Shown here: positions 24,558-32,217 of the stretch, piece after piece | How the letters are laid out: each line of letters begins with the position of its first letter | Numbering within the stretch: position 1 is the stretch's first letter | Source: an uncultured Bacilli bacterium | GTDB taxonomy: Bacteria; Bacillota_I; Bacilli_A; RF39; UBA660 | Direction of reading: 5' to 3' | Assembly (NCBI GenBank): GCA_934096235.1 | Contig: CAKOLO010000002.1 | Span: 379,905 to 443,904, forward strand | Length of the DNA: 64,000 nucleotides | Notes under the pieces: generated by a model | The model's input: the letters and a program-made list of their open reading frames with translations, nothing else | The model's database searches: none | Told to the model about the DNA's origin: nothing | Program-made: the position numbers and the translations under genes

Positions 24558-25720
24558 CAAAAAAAATATTTAAAATACTATTTGTTGTTATATGTTCATT
24601 CCTATTAATAAGTAATGTAGATGCTAAGTCATTAAAGTCTTTAAAAGATCAATTAAAAAAAGATGAAGCTAATATGGCTGCATTAATTAAGAAAGAAAAA
24701 GAAACTCAAAAAAGAATAGAAGAAGCTAATAAAGAAACATCTTCTTTAAATGATGATATAGTAAAGTATGAAGAACAAATAGCTGAGTCTAGAGAAAAAA
24801 TAGATGAATTAAATAAAAGTATAGAAGAAAAACATAAAGAAATAGATTCTTTATTGTCATTTTTACAAGTATCTAATGGAGAAAATGTATATTTAGAATA
24901 TGTGTTTCAAGCTACATCATTTACAGATTTTATATATAGAAGTTCAGTAGTAGAACAATTAAGTAAATATAATGATAATTTAATAACTGAAATGCATAAT
25001 ATGATTGAAGAAAATAAGAAACTTCAAACACAATTAAGTAAACAAATTAAAGATTCAGAGGCATCTATTGATAAATTAGAAGCAGCACTAAAGAAGTATG
25101 ATCTTGATATGAATGATATAGATGATGAACAACAAACTGTTGAAGAGAAAATTAAGGCTCGTAAAATAGAAATTAAGGGTTTTGAAGAAACATATAAAAA
25201 GAATAAATGTAGTGAAGATATGGAAATTGATGCTTGTTTAGGTGTTCCATATTCAGATTCATTTACTAGACCATTAAATAAAGGAAAAGTAACTAGTGAG
25301 TTTGGTAGACGTAAAAATCCGATTACTGGTAAACTTGGAAGTAATCATAGAGCACTTGATATAGGTGGTAATCCAACTGGTACTAAAGTATATGCATCAG
25401 CTGCTGGTCGTGTAACTAATATAGTTAGAAAAGCTAGATGTGGTGGTAATATGGTATATATTCAACATACAGTAAAAGGTGTTAAATATAGAAGTGTATA
25501 TATGCATTTACATTCAATAAATGTTAAAATTGGTGATATAGTTACTATTACTAGTGTTGTAGGTACAGTTGGTGGTGGAGAAAGCTATGATCATTGTTCA
25601 ACTGGAGCACATTTACACTTCGGTATAATGAAGGGTTGGACAGGAGACACATACTATAATCCACGTAATTATGTTAAATTCCCAGCACAATATAAATGGT
25701 TTACTAGTAGATTCTATTAA
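24554..25720 (+). CDS. secreted coiled-coil M23 peptidoglycan endopeptidase (FtsEX effector)
   Basis: 388 residues: signal peptide (about 1-24), a long coiled coil (25-215) rich in Glu/Lys/Leu, and a C-terminal LytM/M23 domain (about 245-380). The zinc and catalytic residues are intact: HRALD (His265, Asp269) and HLH (His353, His355), with YMHLHS between. It should therefore be an active hydrolase, unlike the degenerate EnvC. The four-base overlap with ftsX makes it the likely FtsEX-activated enzyme, as PcsB is in streptococci and CwlO in Bacillus, though those two have other catalytic domains (CHAP, NlpC/P60). Confidence 0.9.
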   Translation: MTKKIFKILFVVICSFLLISNVDAKSLKSLKDQLKKDEANMAALIKKEKETQKRIEEANKETSSLNDDIVKYEEQIAESREKIDELNKSIEEKHKEIDSLLSFLQVSNGENVYLEYVFQATSFTDFIYRSSVVEQLSKYNDNLITEMHNMIEENKKLQTQLSKQIKDSEASIDKLEAALKKYDLDMNDIDDEQQTVEEKIKARKIEIKGFEETYKKNKCSEDMEIDACLGVPYSDSFTRPLNKGKVTSEFGRRKNPITGKLGSNHRALDIGGNPTGTKVYASAAGRVTNIVRKARCGGNMVYIQHTVKGVKYRSVYMHLHSINVKIGDIVTITSVVGTVGGGESYDHCSTGAHLHFGIMKGWTGDTYYNPRNYVKFPAQYKWFTSRFY

Positions 25721-25726
25721 TATATA

Positions 25727-25757
25727 AAATATCTATGAAAACATAGATATTTTTGTT
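25727..25757 (+). terminator. terminator of the ftsEX unit
   Basis: AAATATCTATG (25727-25737) pairs with CATAGATATTT (25742-25752), AAAA loop, T-rich tail. Confidence 0.82.
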
Positions 25758-25822
25758 TTCTTGAAATAGTTAATACTTTATGTTAAAATATGCTAACTAA
25801 AATTATAATATTTTTTAAATTA

Positions 25823-25831
25823 TGATATAAT
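25823..25831 (+). promoter_or_regulatory. extended -10 promoter of whiA
   Basis: TGATATAAT at 25823-25831, no clear -35. Same form as the prfB element. Confidence 0.5.
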
Positions 25832-25847
25832 TTAGGTGGTGAATAAT

Positions 25848-26759
25848 ATGTCATTTACAAGTAATATTAAAAATGAAATAGCTACTATACAATATAGTGA
25901 ATCTGAAAATATAGCAGAACTTTCAGCAATTCTTAATATAGGTGCTAAAATAGAAGAAGATAAGTTTGAAATATTTACTGAGAATGTTAGTGTTGCTCGT
26001 AGAATATATACTTTAATAAAAGATACATATCATGTAGATATAGAAATGGATACTAGTGGTGTAAATTCACTTAGGAAGAATAGATTAGTACTTTTAACTG
26101 TAAAAGAAAAATTAGATTTAATATTAAGTGATTTATGTATAATTTTAGATGGTAAAAGAGTATATGTCCCTCATAGTTATTTAATAGATGAGATTAAAGA
26201 TAAACAAGCATATTTACGTGGTGTTTTTATGATGTGTGGAAGTATAAATGATCCTAAGACCAGTAGATATCATGCTGAGTTTGTTATATATAATGAAGAG
26301 ACTGCTAATTTTGTAAATTCATTATTAAATGAGTTATACTTTAAGAGTAAAGTTATTAAACGTAATGGTAGTTATATGGTATATATTAAAGAAAGTGAAA
26401 AAATTAGTGACTTTATTAAGATGTTAAATGCCACTAATTCATTATTTTATTATGAAGATATAAGAATATATAGAGATCATAAAAATATGACTAATAGACT
26501 TAATAATTGTGAACAAGCTAATGTTGATAAAATAATAGCTACATCTAATGAACAGTTGGAACTTATACGTAAATTACGTGAAACACATGATTTTGACTTA
26601 CTTGATGAGAGAATTAAAGATATATGTATTTATAAAGAAAAATATCCTGAGAGTTCTATGGCTGAGCTTGCTGAAATAATAAGTAGTGAAACTGAAAGAC
26701 CTATTACTAAGAGTGGAATTAATCATAGATTTAGAAAAATTAAAGAAATGGTTAAATAA
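25848..26759 (+). CDS. whiA: WhiA, LAGLIDADG-like DNA-binding regulator
   Basis: 303 residues, typical length. An N-terminal homing-endonuclease-like domain (to about 200; includes LRGVFMMCGSINDPK) lacks the acidic cleavage residues, as in all WhiA. A C-terminal helix-turn-helix (about 215-300) ends with ISSETERPITKSGINHRFRKI, the family hallmark. In Gram-positives it influences division and chromosome segregation. The ATG at 25848 is used because the GTG at 25836 lies in the ribosome site. Its 3' end overlaps clpP. Confidence 0.95.
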   Translation: MSFTSNIKNEIATIQYSESENIAELSAILNIGAKIEEDKFEIFTENVSVARRIYTLIKDTYHVDIEMDTSGVNSLRKNRLVLLTVKEKLDLILSDLCIILDGKRVYVPHSYLIDEIKDKQAYLRGVFMMCGSINDPKTSRYHAEFVIYNEETANFVNSLLNELYFKSKVIKRNGSYMVYIKESEKISDFIKMLNATNSLFYYEDIRIYRDHKNMTNRLNNCEQANVDKIIATSNEQLELIRKLRETHDFDLLDERIKDICIYKEKYPESSMAELAEIISSETERPITKSGINHRFRKIKEMVK

Positions 26760-27312
26760 TTTTATCTATTAATCCATAATTAATAGCTTCATCAGCTGAC
26801 ATATAATAATCTCTTTCTACATCTTTTTTGATTTTAGAAAGAGGTTTTTTTGTGTTTTTTGAAAGTATTAAGTTTAATTTTTCTTTTAGTTTTATTATTC
26901 TTTCTGCGACTATTTGTATTTCTGTTGCTTGTCCTTGTGCACCGCCTAGAGGTTGATGAATCATAATTTCAGTATTCTTAAGAGCACATCTTGTGTTTCC
27001 ACTTGAAAGAATAAATGCGGCCATTGAAGCACATATGCCTATACCTATAGTTATAACATTACTTTTAATATATTTCATAGTGTCATATATAGCAAAGCCT
27101 GATGTAACAGAACCGCCTGGGCTATTTATATAAATATATATATCATCATTACTTATGGAGTCTAAATATAAAAGTTCACTAACAATAGTGTTTGCTGTTA
27201 AATCAGTAATTTCTCCTTCTAAAAAAATTATTCTATCAGTTAAAAGTTTAGAATAAATATCATATGCTCTTTCATATCCCTCATTTCTTTCTATAATATA
27301 TGGTGTATGCAT
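26752..27312 (-). CDS. clpP: ATP-dependent Clp protease proteolytic subunit
   Basis: Serine protease chamber that works with Clp ATPases. 186 residues, slightly short (usually 193-200). Catalytic triad Ser96 (GICASMAAF), His119 (MIHQPLGGAQGQAT), Asp168 (ERDYYMSADEA). The loop between Ser and His is two residues shorter than in E. coli and Bacillus. Strong CTAGGAGG site. No CtsR or CIRCE operator is visible in the 97-base gap to the divergent kinase gene. It is convergent with whiA, the two overlapping by eight bases. Confidence 0.95.
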   Translation of the reverse strand: MHTPYIIERNEGYERAYDIYSKLLTDRIIFLEGEITDLTANTIVSELLYLDSISNDDIYIYINSPGGSVTSGFAIYDTMKYIKSNVITIGIGICASMAAFILSSGNTRCALKNTEIMIHQPLGGAQGQATEIQIVAERIIKLKEKLNLILSKNTKKPLSKIKKDVERDYYMSADEAINYGLIDKII

Positions 27313-27381
27313 TAGAATCCTCCTAGTAATATTTTAGTAAAGTAAAGCCATATTTATTCACAAAATTATAAATTTTTGATA

Positions 27382-27390
27382 TGATATAAT
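27382..27390 (+). promoter_or_regulatory. extended -10 promoter of the nucleoside kinase
   Basis: TGATATAAT at 27382-27390. A poor -35 is usual for such elements. Confidence 0.5.
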
Positions 27391-27420
27391 TATCAAATAA
27401 TAGCGAAGGTGAATAATTGT

Positions 27421-29064
27421 ATGAAAAAAGATATTAAACTTGTATTTGAAGATGGCAGTGAAATGTTACTTAATAGAGGAGTAACTGTTAGAGAAGTATT
27501 AAAATTACTAGGTAATGATCAAGTTATTGCTTTAAGAGTAAATGGTAATGCACAAAATGCAGAGTTTGAAATAATGGATGATGCATATATTAACTTTATA
27601 ACTATAACAGATAGACCTGGAAGAAAAATATACACAAAAGGACTTCAATATGTGTATTTATTAGCAATTAAAGAATTATATGATGATAAAGCAACTGTTA
27701 ATATTAAACATTCTATTGACAAATCTATATATACTGAAATAGATATGAAAAGACAAGTAGATAGAACTGTTGTTAATGAAATAAAGAAGAAGATGAAACA
27801 AATTATTAATCAAGATCTTCCATTTAAGAATATTAGTGTTTCAAGAAAAGATGCTTATGACTATTGTAGTAATTTAGGTGAGAAAGAGAAATGCTTGAAT
27901 TATACATATATGACTAATGATTCAGTTACTTTATATGAATTAGGTGACTTATATAATTATTTCTATTATATAATGCCTGCATCTACAGGAATACTTAAAA
28001 GATTTGATTTAACTTATGTATCACCTAATGGTGTAGTACTTAGTTTTCCAATTAATAATGTTGTTCCTAAGTATACACATATACCTCTTGTTTTAAATGC
28101 TTTTAAAACATATGAGAAGAGACTTTCTGATTTAGGTGTTAGATATGCAGGAGAAGTTAATAAAATAGTATGTAAAGGTGAAATAGCTGATTTTATTCAA
28201 ATGAATGAAATACTTTATGATGAGAATATGCAAGCTATTGCAAATAAAGTAGAAGAAAATAAAAATATTAAAGCTATATTTATATCAGGACCTTCATCTA
28301 GTGGTAAAACTACTACATCTAAAAAACTTGCTTTATATTTAAAATCTAGGGGTATAGATAGTTTGGTACTTTCAACTGATGATTATTTTGTAGAAAGAGT
28401 TGATAGTCCTAGAAAGGCTGATGGAAGTTATGAATATGAATGTATTGAAGCAATAGATACTAAGTTATTTAATATGCAACTTAAGAGTTTACTTGCTGGT
28501 AAAGAAGTAGTAATACCAACATTTAACTTTATTACTGGTGAAAAAGAATATAAACGTAAACCAACTATGCTAAAAGAAAATCAAGTATTAATTATTGAAG
28601 GATTACATGCGATAAGTGAAAAGATGAGTTCTTCAATAGAAAAGAAAAATAAATTAAAAATATATATTAGTCCATTTACACCAATAGGTCTTGATAGACA
28701 TAATCATATATCAACTACTGATTTAAGACTTTTAAGACGTATGGTAAGAGACTATAAGACTCGTGGTTATTCAGCACAACATACATTAGATAGTTGGATA
28801 GGTATGAGAGATAGTGAAGAAACATATGTTTATCCACATCAAATGGAAGCAGATATTATTTTAAATACATCGCTTGCTTATGAAATAGGTGTTCTTAGAA
28901 CTTATGCTGAACCATTACTTTATTCAATTAGTAAGGTGTCACCTAATTATGAAGAAGCAATAAGAATATTAAATTTCTTAAAGTGTTTTGTTAGTATACC
29001 AAGTGAGTATGTACCACATACTAGTGTATTAAGGGAGTTTATTGGTAATAGTTATTTTGAATAG
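27421..29064 (+). CDS. nucleoside (uridine) kinase with N-terminal TGS/ThrRS-like domains
   Basis: 547 residues. N-terminal TGS-type region (1-65, LVFEDGSEMLLNRGVTVREV), a threonyl-tRNA-synthetase editing-like middle, and a C-terminal phosphoribulokinase/uridine kinase domain with P-loop GPSSSGKTTTSK (about 286-297), STDDYFVER and EGLHAIS. This long uridine-kinase-like form is common in Firmicutes and probably phosphorylates pyrimidine nucleosides. GTG 27409 lies in the AAGGTG ribosome site, so ATG 27421 is chosen. Followed by gapA after 13 bases. Confidence 0.85.
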   Translation: MKKDIKLVFEDGSEMLLNRGVTVREVLKLLGNDQVIALRVNGNAQNAEFEIMDDAYINFITITDRPGRKIYTKGLQYVYLLAIKELYDDKATVNIKHSIDKSIYTEIDMKRQVDRTVVNEIKKKMKQIINQDLPFKNISVSRKDAYDYCSNLGEKEKCLNYTYMTNDSVTLYELGDLYNYFYYIMPASTGILKRFDLTYVSPNGVVLSFPINNVVPKYTHIPLVLNAFKTYEKRLSDLGVRYAGEVNKIVCKGEIADFIQMNEILYDENMQAIANKVEENKNIKAIFISGPSSSGKTTTSKKLALYLKSRGIDSLVLSTDDYFVERVDSPRKADGSYEYECIEAIDTKLFNMQLKSLLAGKEVVIPTFNFITGEKEYKRKPTMLKENQVLIIEGLHAISEKMSSSIEKKNKLKIYISPFTPIGLDRHNHISTTDLRLLRRMVRDYKTRGYSAQHTLDSWIGMRDSEETYVYPHQMEADIILNTSLAYEIGVLRTYAEPLLYSISKVSPNYEEAIRILNFLKCFVSIPSEYVPHTSVLREFIGNSYFE

Positions 29065-29077
29065 GAGATGAAAATAA

Positions 29078-30073
29078 ATGTTAAAAGTAGCAATTAATGG
29101 TTTTGGTAGAATAGGTAGAACAGCTTTAAGATTACTTGAAGATGATAAAGATATAGAGGTAGTTGCAATTAATGATCTTACTGATCCTGTACAACTAGCA
29201 TATCTATATAAGTATGATTCAGTTCATAGAACTAATAAAAGTAAAATTAGTTTTGATGAAGATGAGTTATTTGTAAAAAATAGACGTATTAAAGTGTATG
29301 CTGAAAGTGATCCATCTCGCCTTCCTTGGAAAGAACTTGGAGTAGATGTAATACTTGAATGTACTGGTGTGTTTACTTCAGTAGAGAAGTGTCAAGCTCA
29401 TATAGATGCTGGTGCTAAACATGTTATTATTAGTGCTCCTGCTAAAGATGAAGCTAAAACAATAGTATATGGGGTTAATGATGATATATTAACTAAAGAG
29501 GATATAGTAATTAGTGCAGCTAGTTGTACTACTAATTGTCTTGCTCCAGTACTTAAACTTATTGATGATAAGTTTGGTATTAAAAAAGGATTTATGACAA
29601 CAGTACATGCTATGACTAATGATCAAGAAACACTTGATATTCCACATAAAAAAGGTATTAAAGCTAGACGTGGAAGAGCTGCATCATTAAATATTATTCC
29701 TACTAGTACAGGTGCTGCTAGTCAAATAGGAAAAGTAATTCCACATTTAAATGGAAGACTAGATGGTTTAGCATTTAGAGTACCTATTGGAGATGGATCT
29801 GTAATAGATGTTACTTTAGAACTAGAGAAAACTGCTACAGTAGAAAAAGTTAATAACTTATTTAAATCTAATCAAAGTGAAACATTAAAATATACTGAAG
29901 ATCCAATAGTAAGTAGTGATATTATTGGTGAAACAGTTGGAGCTACAGTAGATGGACTTCTTACTAATATAGTTGAAGAAAATGGAAAACAATTATTAAA
30001 AGTAGTAGCTTGGTATGATAATGAAGTAGGTTATACTGCTCAAATGATTAGAACTATGAAATTATTTATGTAA
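29078..30073 (+). CDS. gapA: glyceraldehyde-3-phosphate dehydrogenase
   Basis: Glycolytic enzyme making 1,3-bisphosphoglycerate and NADH. 331 residues. NAD loop INGFGRIGR, catalytic Cys150 in SAASCTTNCLAPV, and the C-terminal WYDNEVGYT. Usually the first gene of gap-pgk-tpi-gpm; here pgk is 9.5 kb further on. AGGAGATG site. Ends with its own terminator. Confidence 0.98.
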   Translation: MLKVAINGFGRIGRTALRLLEDDKDIEVVAINDLTDPVQLAYLYKYDSVHRTNKSKISFDEDELFVKNRRIKVYAESDPSRLPWKELGVDVILECTGVFTSVEKCQAHIDAGAKHVIISAPAKDEAKTIVYGVNDDILTKEDIVISAASCTTNCLAPVLKLIDDKFGIKKGFMTTVHAMTNDQETLDIPHKKGIKARRGRAASLNIIPTSTGAASQIGKVIPHLNGRLDGLAFRVPIGDGSVIDVTLELEKTATVEKVNNLFKSNQSETLKYTEDPIVSSDIIGETVGATVDGLLTNIVEENGKQLLKVVAWYDNEVGYTAQMIRTMKLFM

Positions 30074-30081
30074 TAGTAAAG

Positions 30082-30105
30082 TTCACTAGAAATAGTGAAT
30101 TTTTA
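30082..30105 (+). terminator. gapA terminator
   Basis: TTCACTA (30082-30088), GAAA loop, TAGTGAA (30093-30099), T-run. Confidence 0.82.
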
Positions 30106-30107
30106 AT

Positions 30108-30135
30108 TTGAAAAAATTTGTTATGATCGTATACT
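30108..30135 (+). promoter_or_regulatory. promoter of the leader element upstream of glmS
   Basis: TTGAAA (30108-30113), 16-bp spacer, TATACT (30130-30135). It would start a transcript near 30142 that ends at the terminator at 30241 unless antiterminated. Confidence 0.55.
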
Positions 30136-30157
30136 ATTTAATGATAGGAGAGTAATT

Positions 30158-30283
30158 ATGCTAGTAGTTCTCATTGCGTTTCGCCAGCTTTCCGAATTGG
30201 ATAAAATAAATACTAGTTATACGAATATAACTAGTTTTTTTGTGTTAAAGTGTCAAGTAAGTATAAAATTAGTATCTTTTTAA
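30158..30283 (+). CDS. possible leader peptide running through a terminator (41 codons)
   Basis: ATG at 30158 with a well-placed AGGAG (spacing 7) opens MLVVLIAFRQLSELDKI and runs to TAA 30283. Codons CTC, GCG, CGC, CAG and TCC are rare elsewhere in the window, so the first 15 codons look foreign or structurally constrained. The frame crosses the terminator hairpin at 30212-30241 with no stop before it. It may be a translated leader whose ribosomes prevent termination, or only structured RNA; whether a peptide is made cannot be decided from sequence. Confidence 0.4.
   Translation: MLVVLIAFRQLSELDKINTSYTNITSFFVLKCQVSIKLVSF
30212..30241 (+). terminator. perfect terminator with competing upstream pairing
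   Basis: ACTAGTTATA (30212-30221) pairs perfectly with TATAACTAGT (30226-30235) around CGAA, then seven T. CTAGTA at 30161-30166 can instead pair with TACTAG (30211-30216), which overlaps the left arm, so the two folds exclude each other as in an attenuator. Confidence 0.8.
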
Positions 30284-30295
30284 AAATATACATTA

Positions 30296-30301
30296 TATAA
30301 T
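30296..30301 (+). promoter_or_regulatory. candidate -10 of glmS
   Basis: TATAAT at 30296-30301, 22 bases before the ATG, no good -35. glmS may be read from here and by read-through of the leader. Confidence 0.45.
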
Positions 30302-30323
30302 TTATATAAGGAGAATTATATTT

Positions 30324-32126
30324 ATGTGTGGAATAGTAGGTTATAAGGGAAAAAGAAACGTTAAAGAAGTTTTATTAAATGGCCTTGAAACTTTAGAATA
30401 TAGGGGATATGATTCAGCAGGTATGGCAGTTCTTGATAATAATAAGATAAGAATTGTTAAATCTGTTGGTAAAATAGAGAATTTAAGAGATAAAGTTAAA
30501 CGTTATGACTTTGATAAGGCTACTTGTGGTATAGCACATACTAGATGGGCTACTCATGGTAAAGTATGTGAAGAAAATAGCCATCCTCATCAAGTTGGAA
30601 GGGTAGTACTTGTTCATAATGGAATAATAGAGAATTATAAGGAAATAGAAGAGCTTGTAAAAAAGTATGAATTTAAGAGTGAGACTGATACTGAGAGAGT
30701 ATGTGCTTTAATAGATTCATATTATAATGGAGATAATGAATTAGAAGCAATAGAGAAAGCTATAGAACATGTTAAGGGTAGTTATGCTTTAGGAATAATG
30801 TTTGAAGGTAAAGATAAGCTATATGGTGTTAAAAAGGATGCTCCACTAGTACTTGGTGTTGGAGAAAATGAATATTTCTTGTCTAGTGATATATCTGCAT
30901 TTTTAGCTTATACTAAGGAACATATATTCCTTGAAGATAATGAAATAGTTGAAATTGGAGATGGATTTGAAGTATATTTTAATGGAATAATTATTCCTAA
31001 AAAAACTGAGACTGCTACTTATGATATAGAAAGTGCTCAAAAGGGTGGCTATGAACACTTTATGCTTAAAGAGATTGATGAACAAGAAGAGGTTGCTAAG
31101 AAATTATATGCTAAGTATGTAGTTGATGATAGTGAATTTAGTGATTCAGTAGTTGACTTAAGTAAATATAAACGTATTGATTTTGTTGCTTGTGGTAGTG
31201 CTTATCATGCTGCATTAATTGGTAAATATTTTATAGATAAGTATGCTACTACTAGGGATTTCTATTGTAATGTTTATAATGCTAGTGAATATAGGTATAG
31301 TAATCATTATTTTGATAAAGATGTACTTGTAGTGGTATTATCTCAAAGTGGTGAGACTGCTGATACTCTTGCGAGTCTTCGTATGTGTAAGAGTGAAGGA
31401 GTTGATACTCTTGCGATAGTAAACGTAATATCATCTACAATTGCTCGTGAAGCTGATATGGTTATGCCAATGCTTGCTGGACCTGAAATATGTGTTGCGA
31501 CTACTAAGGGATATTTTAGTCAAAGTTATATATGTAGTTTACTTGTGTTAAAACTTATGTATAGAAATAGAATTATAGATAAGAAAGAATTAACTAGAAT
31601 ATTTGAAGAATTTAAGAAATTACCTAAATTTATTAAAACTGTTATTGATAAAGATGATTATCTTAAAGTAGCTAAATCTATATATAAAGAAAAAGATATG
31701 TATTATATAGGTCGCGGTATAGATATTTATAGTTGTTATGAAGCAAGTTTAAAGCTTAAAGAAATATCATATATTCATAGTGAATGTTTTGCTGCAGGTG
31801 AACTTAAGCATGGACCTATAGCATTGCTTTCTAAAAATACTCCTGTAATAGCACTTTTAACAGAATTTTCTGTTAGTGAGAAAACTATAAGTAATATTAT
31901 AGAGGCTAAGTCTAGAGGAGCTAAAATAATTACAATAAGAAAAGAATCTATTAATATAGATAAAGGTGTTAGTGACTTTGATATAGTTGTTCCACTTACT
32001 AGTGAATTCTGTCAAAATTTAGTAATTATGGTTGCTTGTCAATTACTTGCATATAACGTAGCAAAACTTAATAAATGTGATATAGATAAACCTAGAAACT
32101 TAGCTAAAAGCGTTACTGTTGAATAG
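30324..32126 (+). CDS. glmS: glutamine--fructose-6-phosphate aminotransferase
   Basis: Makes glucosamine-6-phosphate, the first committed step to peptidoglycan precursors. 600 residues. The N-terminal class II amidotransferase begins with the catalytic Cys (MCGIVGYKG), with TRWATHG and HNGIIENYKE. Two SIS domains follow (VACGSAYHAALIG, about 290; SQSGETADT) and the C-terminal PRNLAKSVTVE is diagnostic. No glmS ribozyme core is seen in the 5' region. AAGGAG site before the ATG. Confidence 0.98.
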   Translation: MCGIVGYKGKRNVKEVLLNGLETLEYRGYDSAGMAVLDNNKIRIVKSVGKIENLRDKVKRYDFDKATCGIAHTRWATHGKVCEENSHPHQVGRVVLVHNGIIENYKEIEELVKKYEFKSETDTERVCALIDSYYNGDNELEAIEKAIEHVKGSYALGIMFEGKDKLYGVKKDAPLVLGVGENEYFLSSDISAFLAYTKEHIFLEDNEIVEIGDGFEVYFNGIIIPKKTETATYDIESAQKGGYEHFMLKEIDEQEEVAKKLYAKYVVDDSEFSDSVVDLSKYKRIDFVACGSAYHAALIGKYFIDKYATTRDFYCNVYNASEYRYSNHYFDKDVLVVVLSQSGETADTLASLRMCKSEGVDTLAIVNVISSTIAREADMVMPMLAGPEICVATTKGYFSQSYICSLLVLKLMYRNRIIDKKELTRIFEEFKKLPKFIKTVIDKDDYLKVAKSIYKEKDMYYIGRGIDIYSCYEASLKLKEISYIHSECFAAGELKHGPIALLSKNTPVIALLTEFSVSEKTISNIIEAKSRGAKIITIRKESINIDKGVSDFDIVVPLTSEFCQNLVIMVACQLLAYNVAKLNKCDIDKPRNLAKSVTVE

Positions 32127-32192
32127 TAATAAATTTTGTGTAAAATTTATGAAAAAGTATTTTTAACAATAGAAATATAACTCTTATTATAG

Positions 32193-32198
32193 TATAAT
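32193..32198 (+). promoter_or_regulatory. candidate -10 of the CotH operon
   Basis: TATAAT at 32193-32198, 20 bases before the CotH ATG. No convincing -35. No T-tailed terminator was found after glmS, so read-through is possible. Confidence 0.5.
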
Positions 32199-32217
32199 CA
32201 TAATAGGAGTTTTTATT

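Noticed and set aside
30212..30301. glmS ribozyme
   Set aside because: The conserved ribozyme core and cleavage site are not present in the 250 bp upstream of glmS.
32129..32150. Hairpin ATAAATTTT/AAAATTTAT after glmS as terminator
   Set aside because: Only A/T pairs and no T-run follow; not enough for a call.
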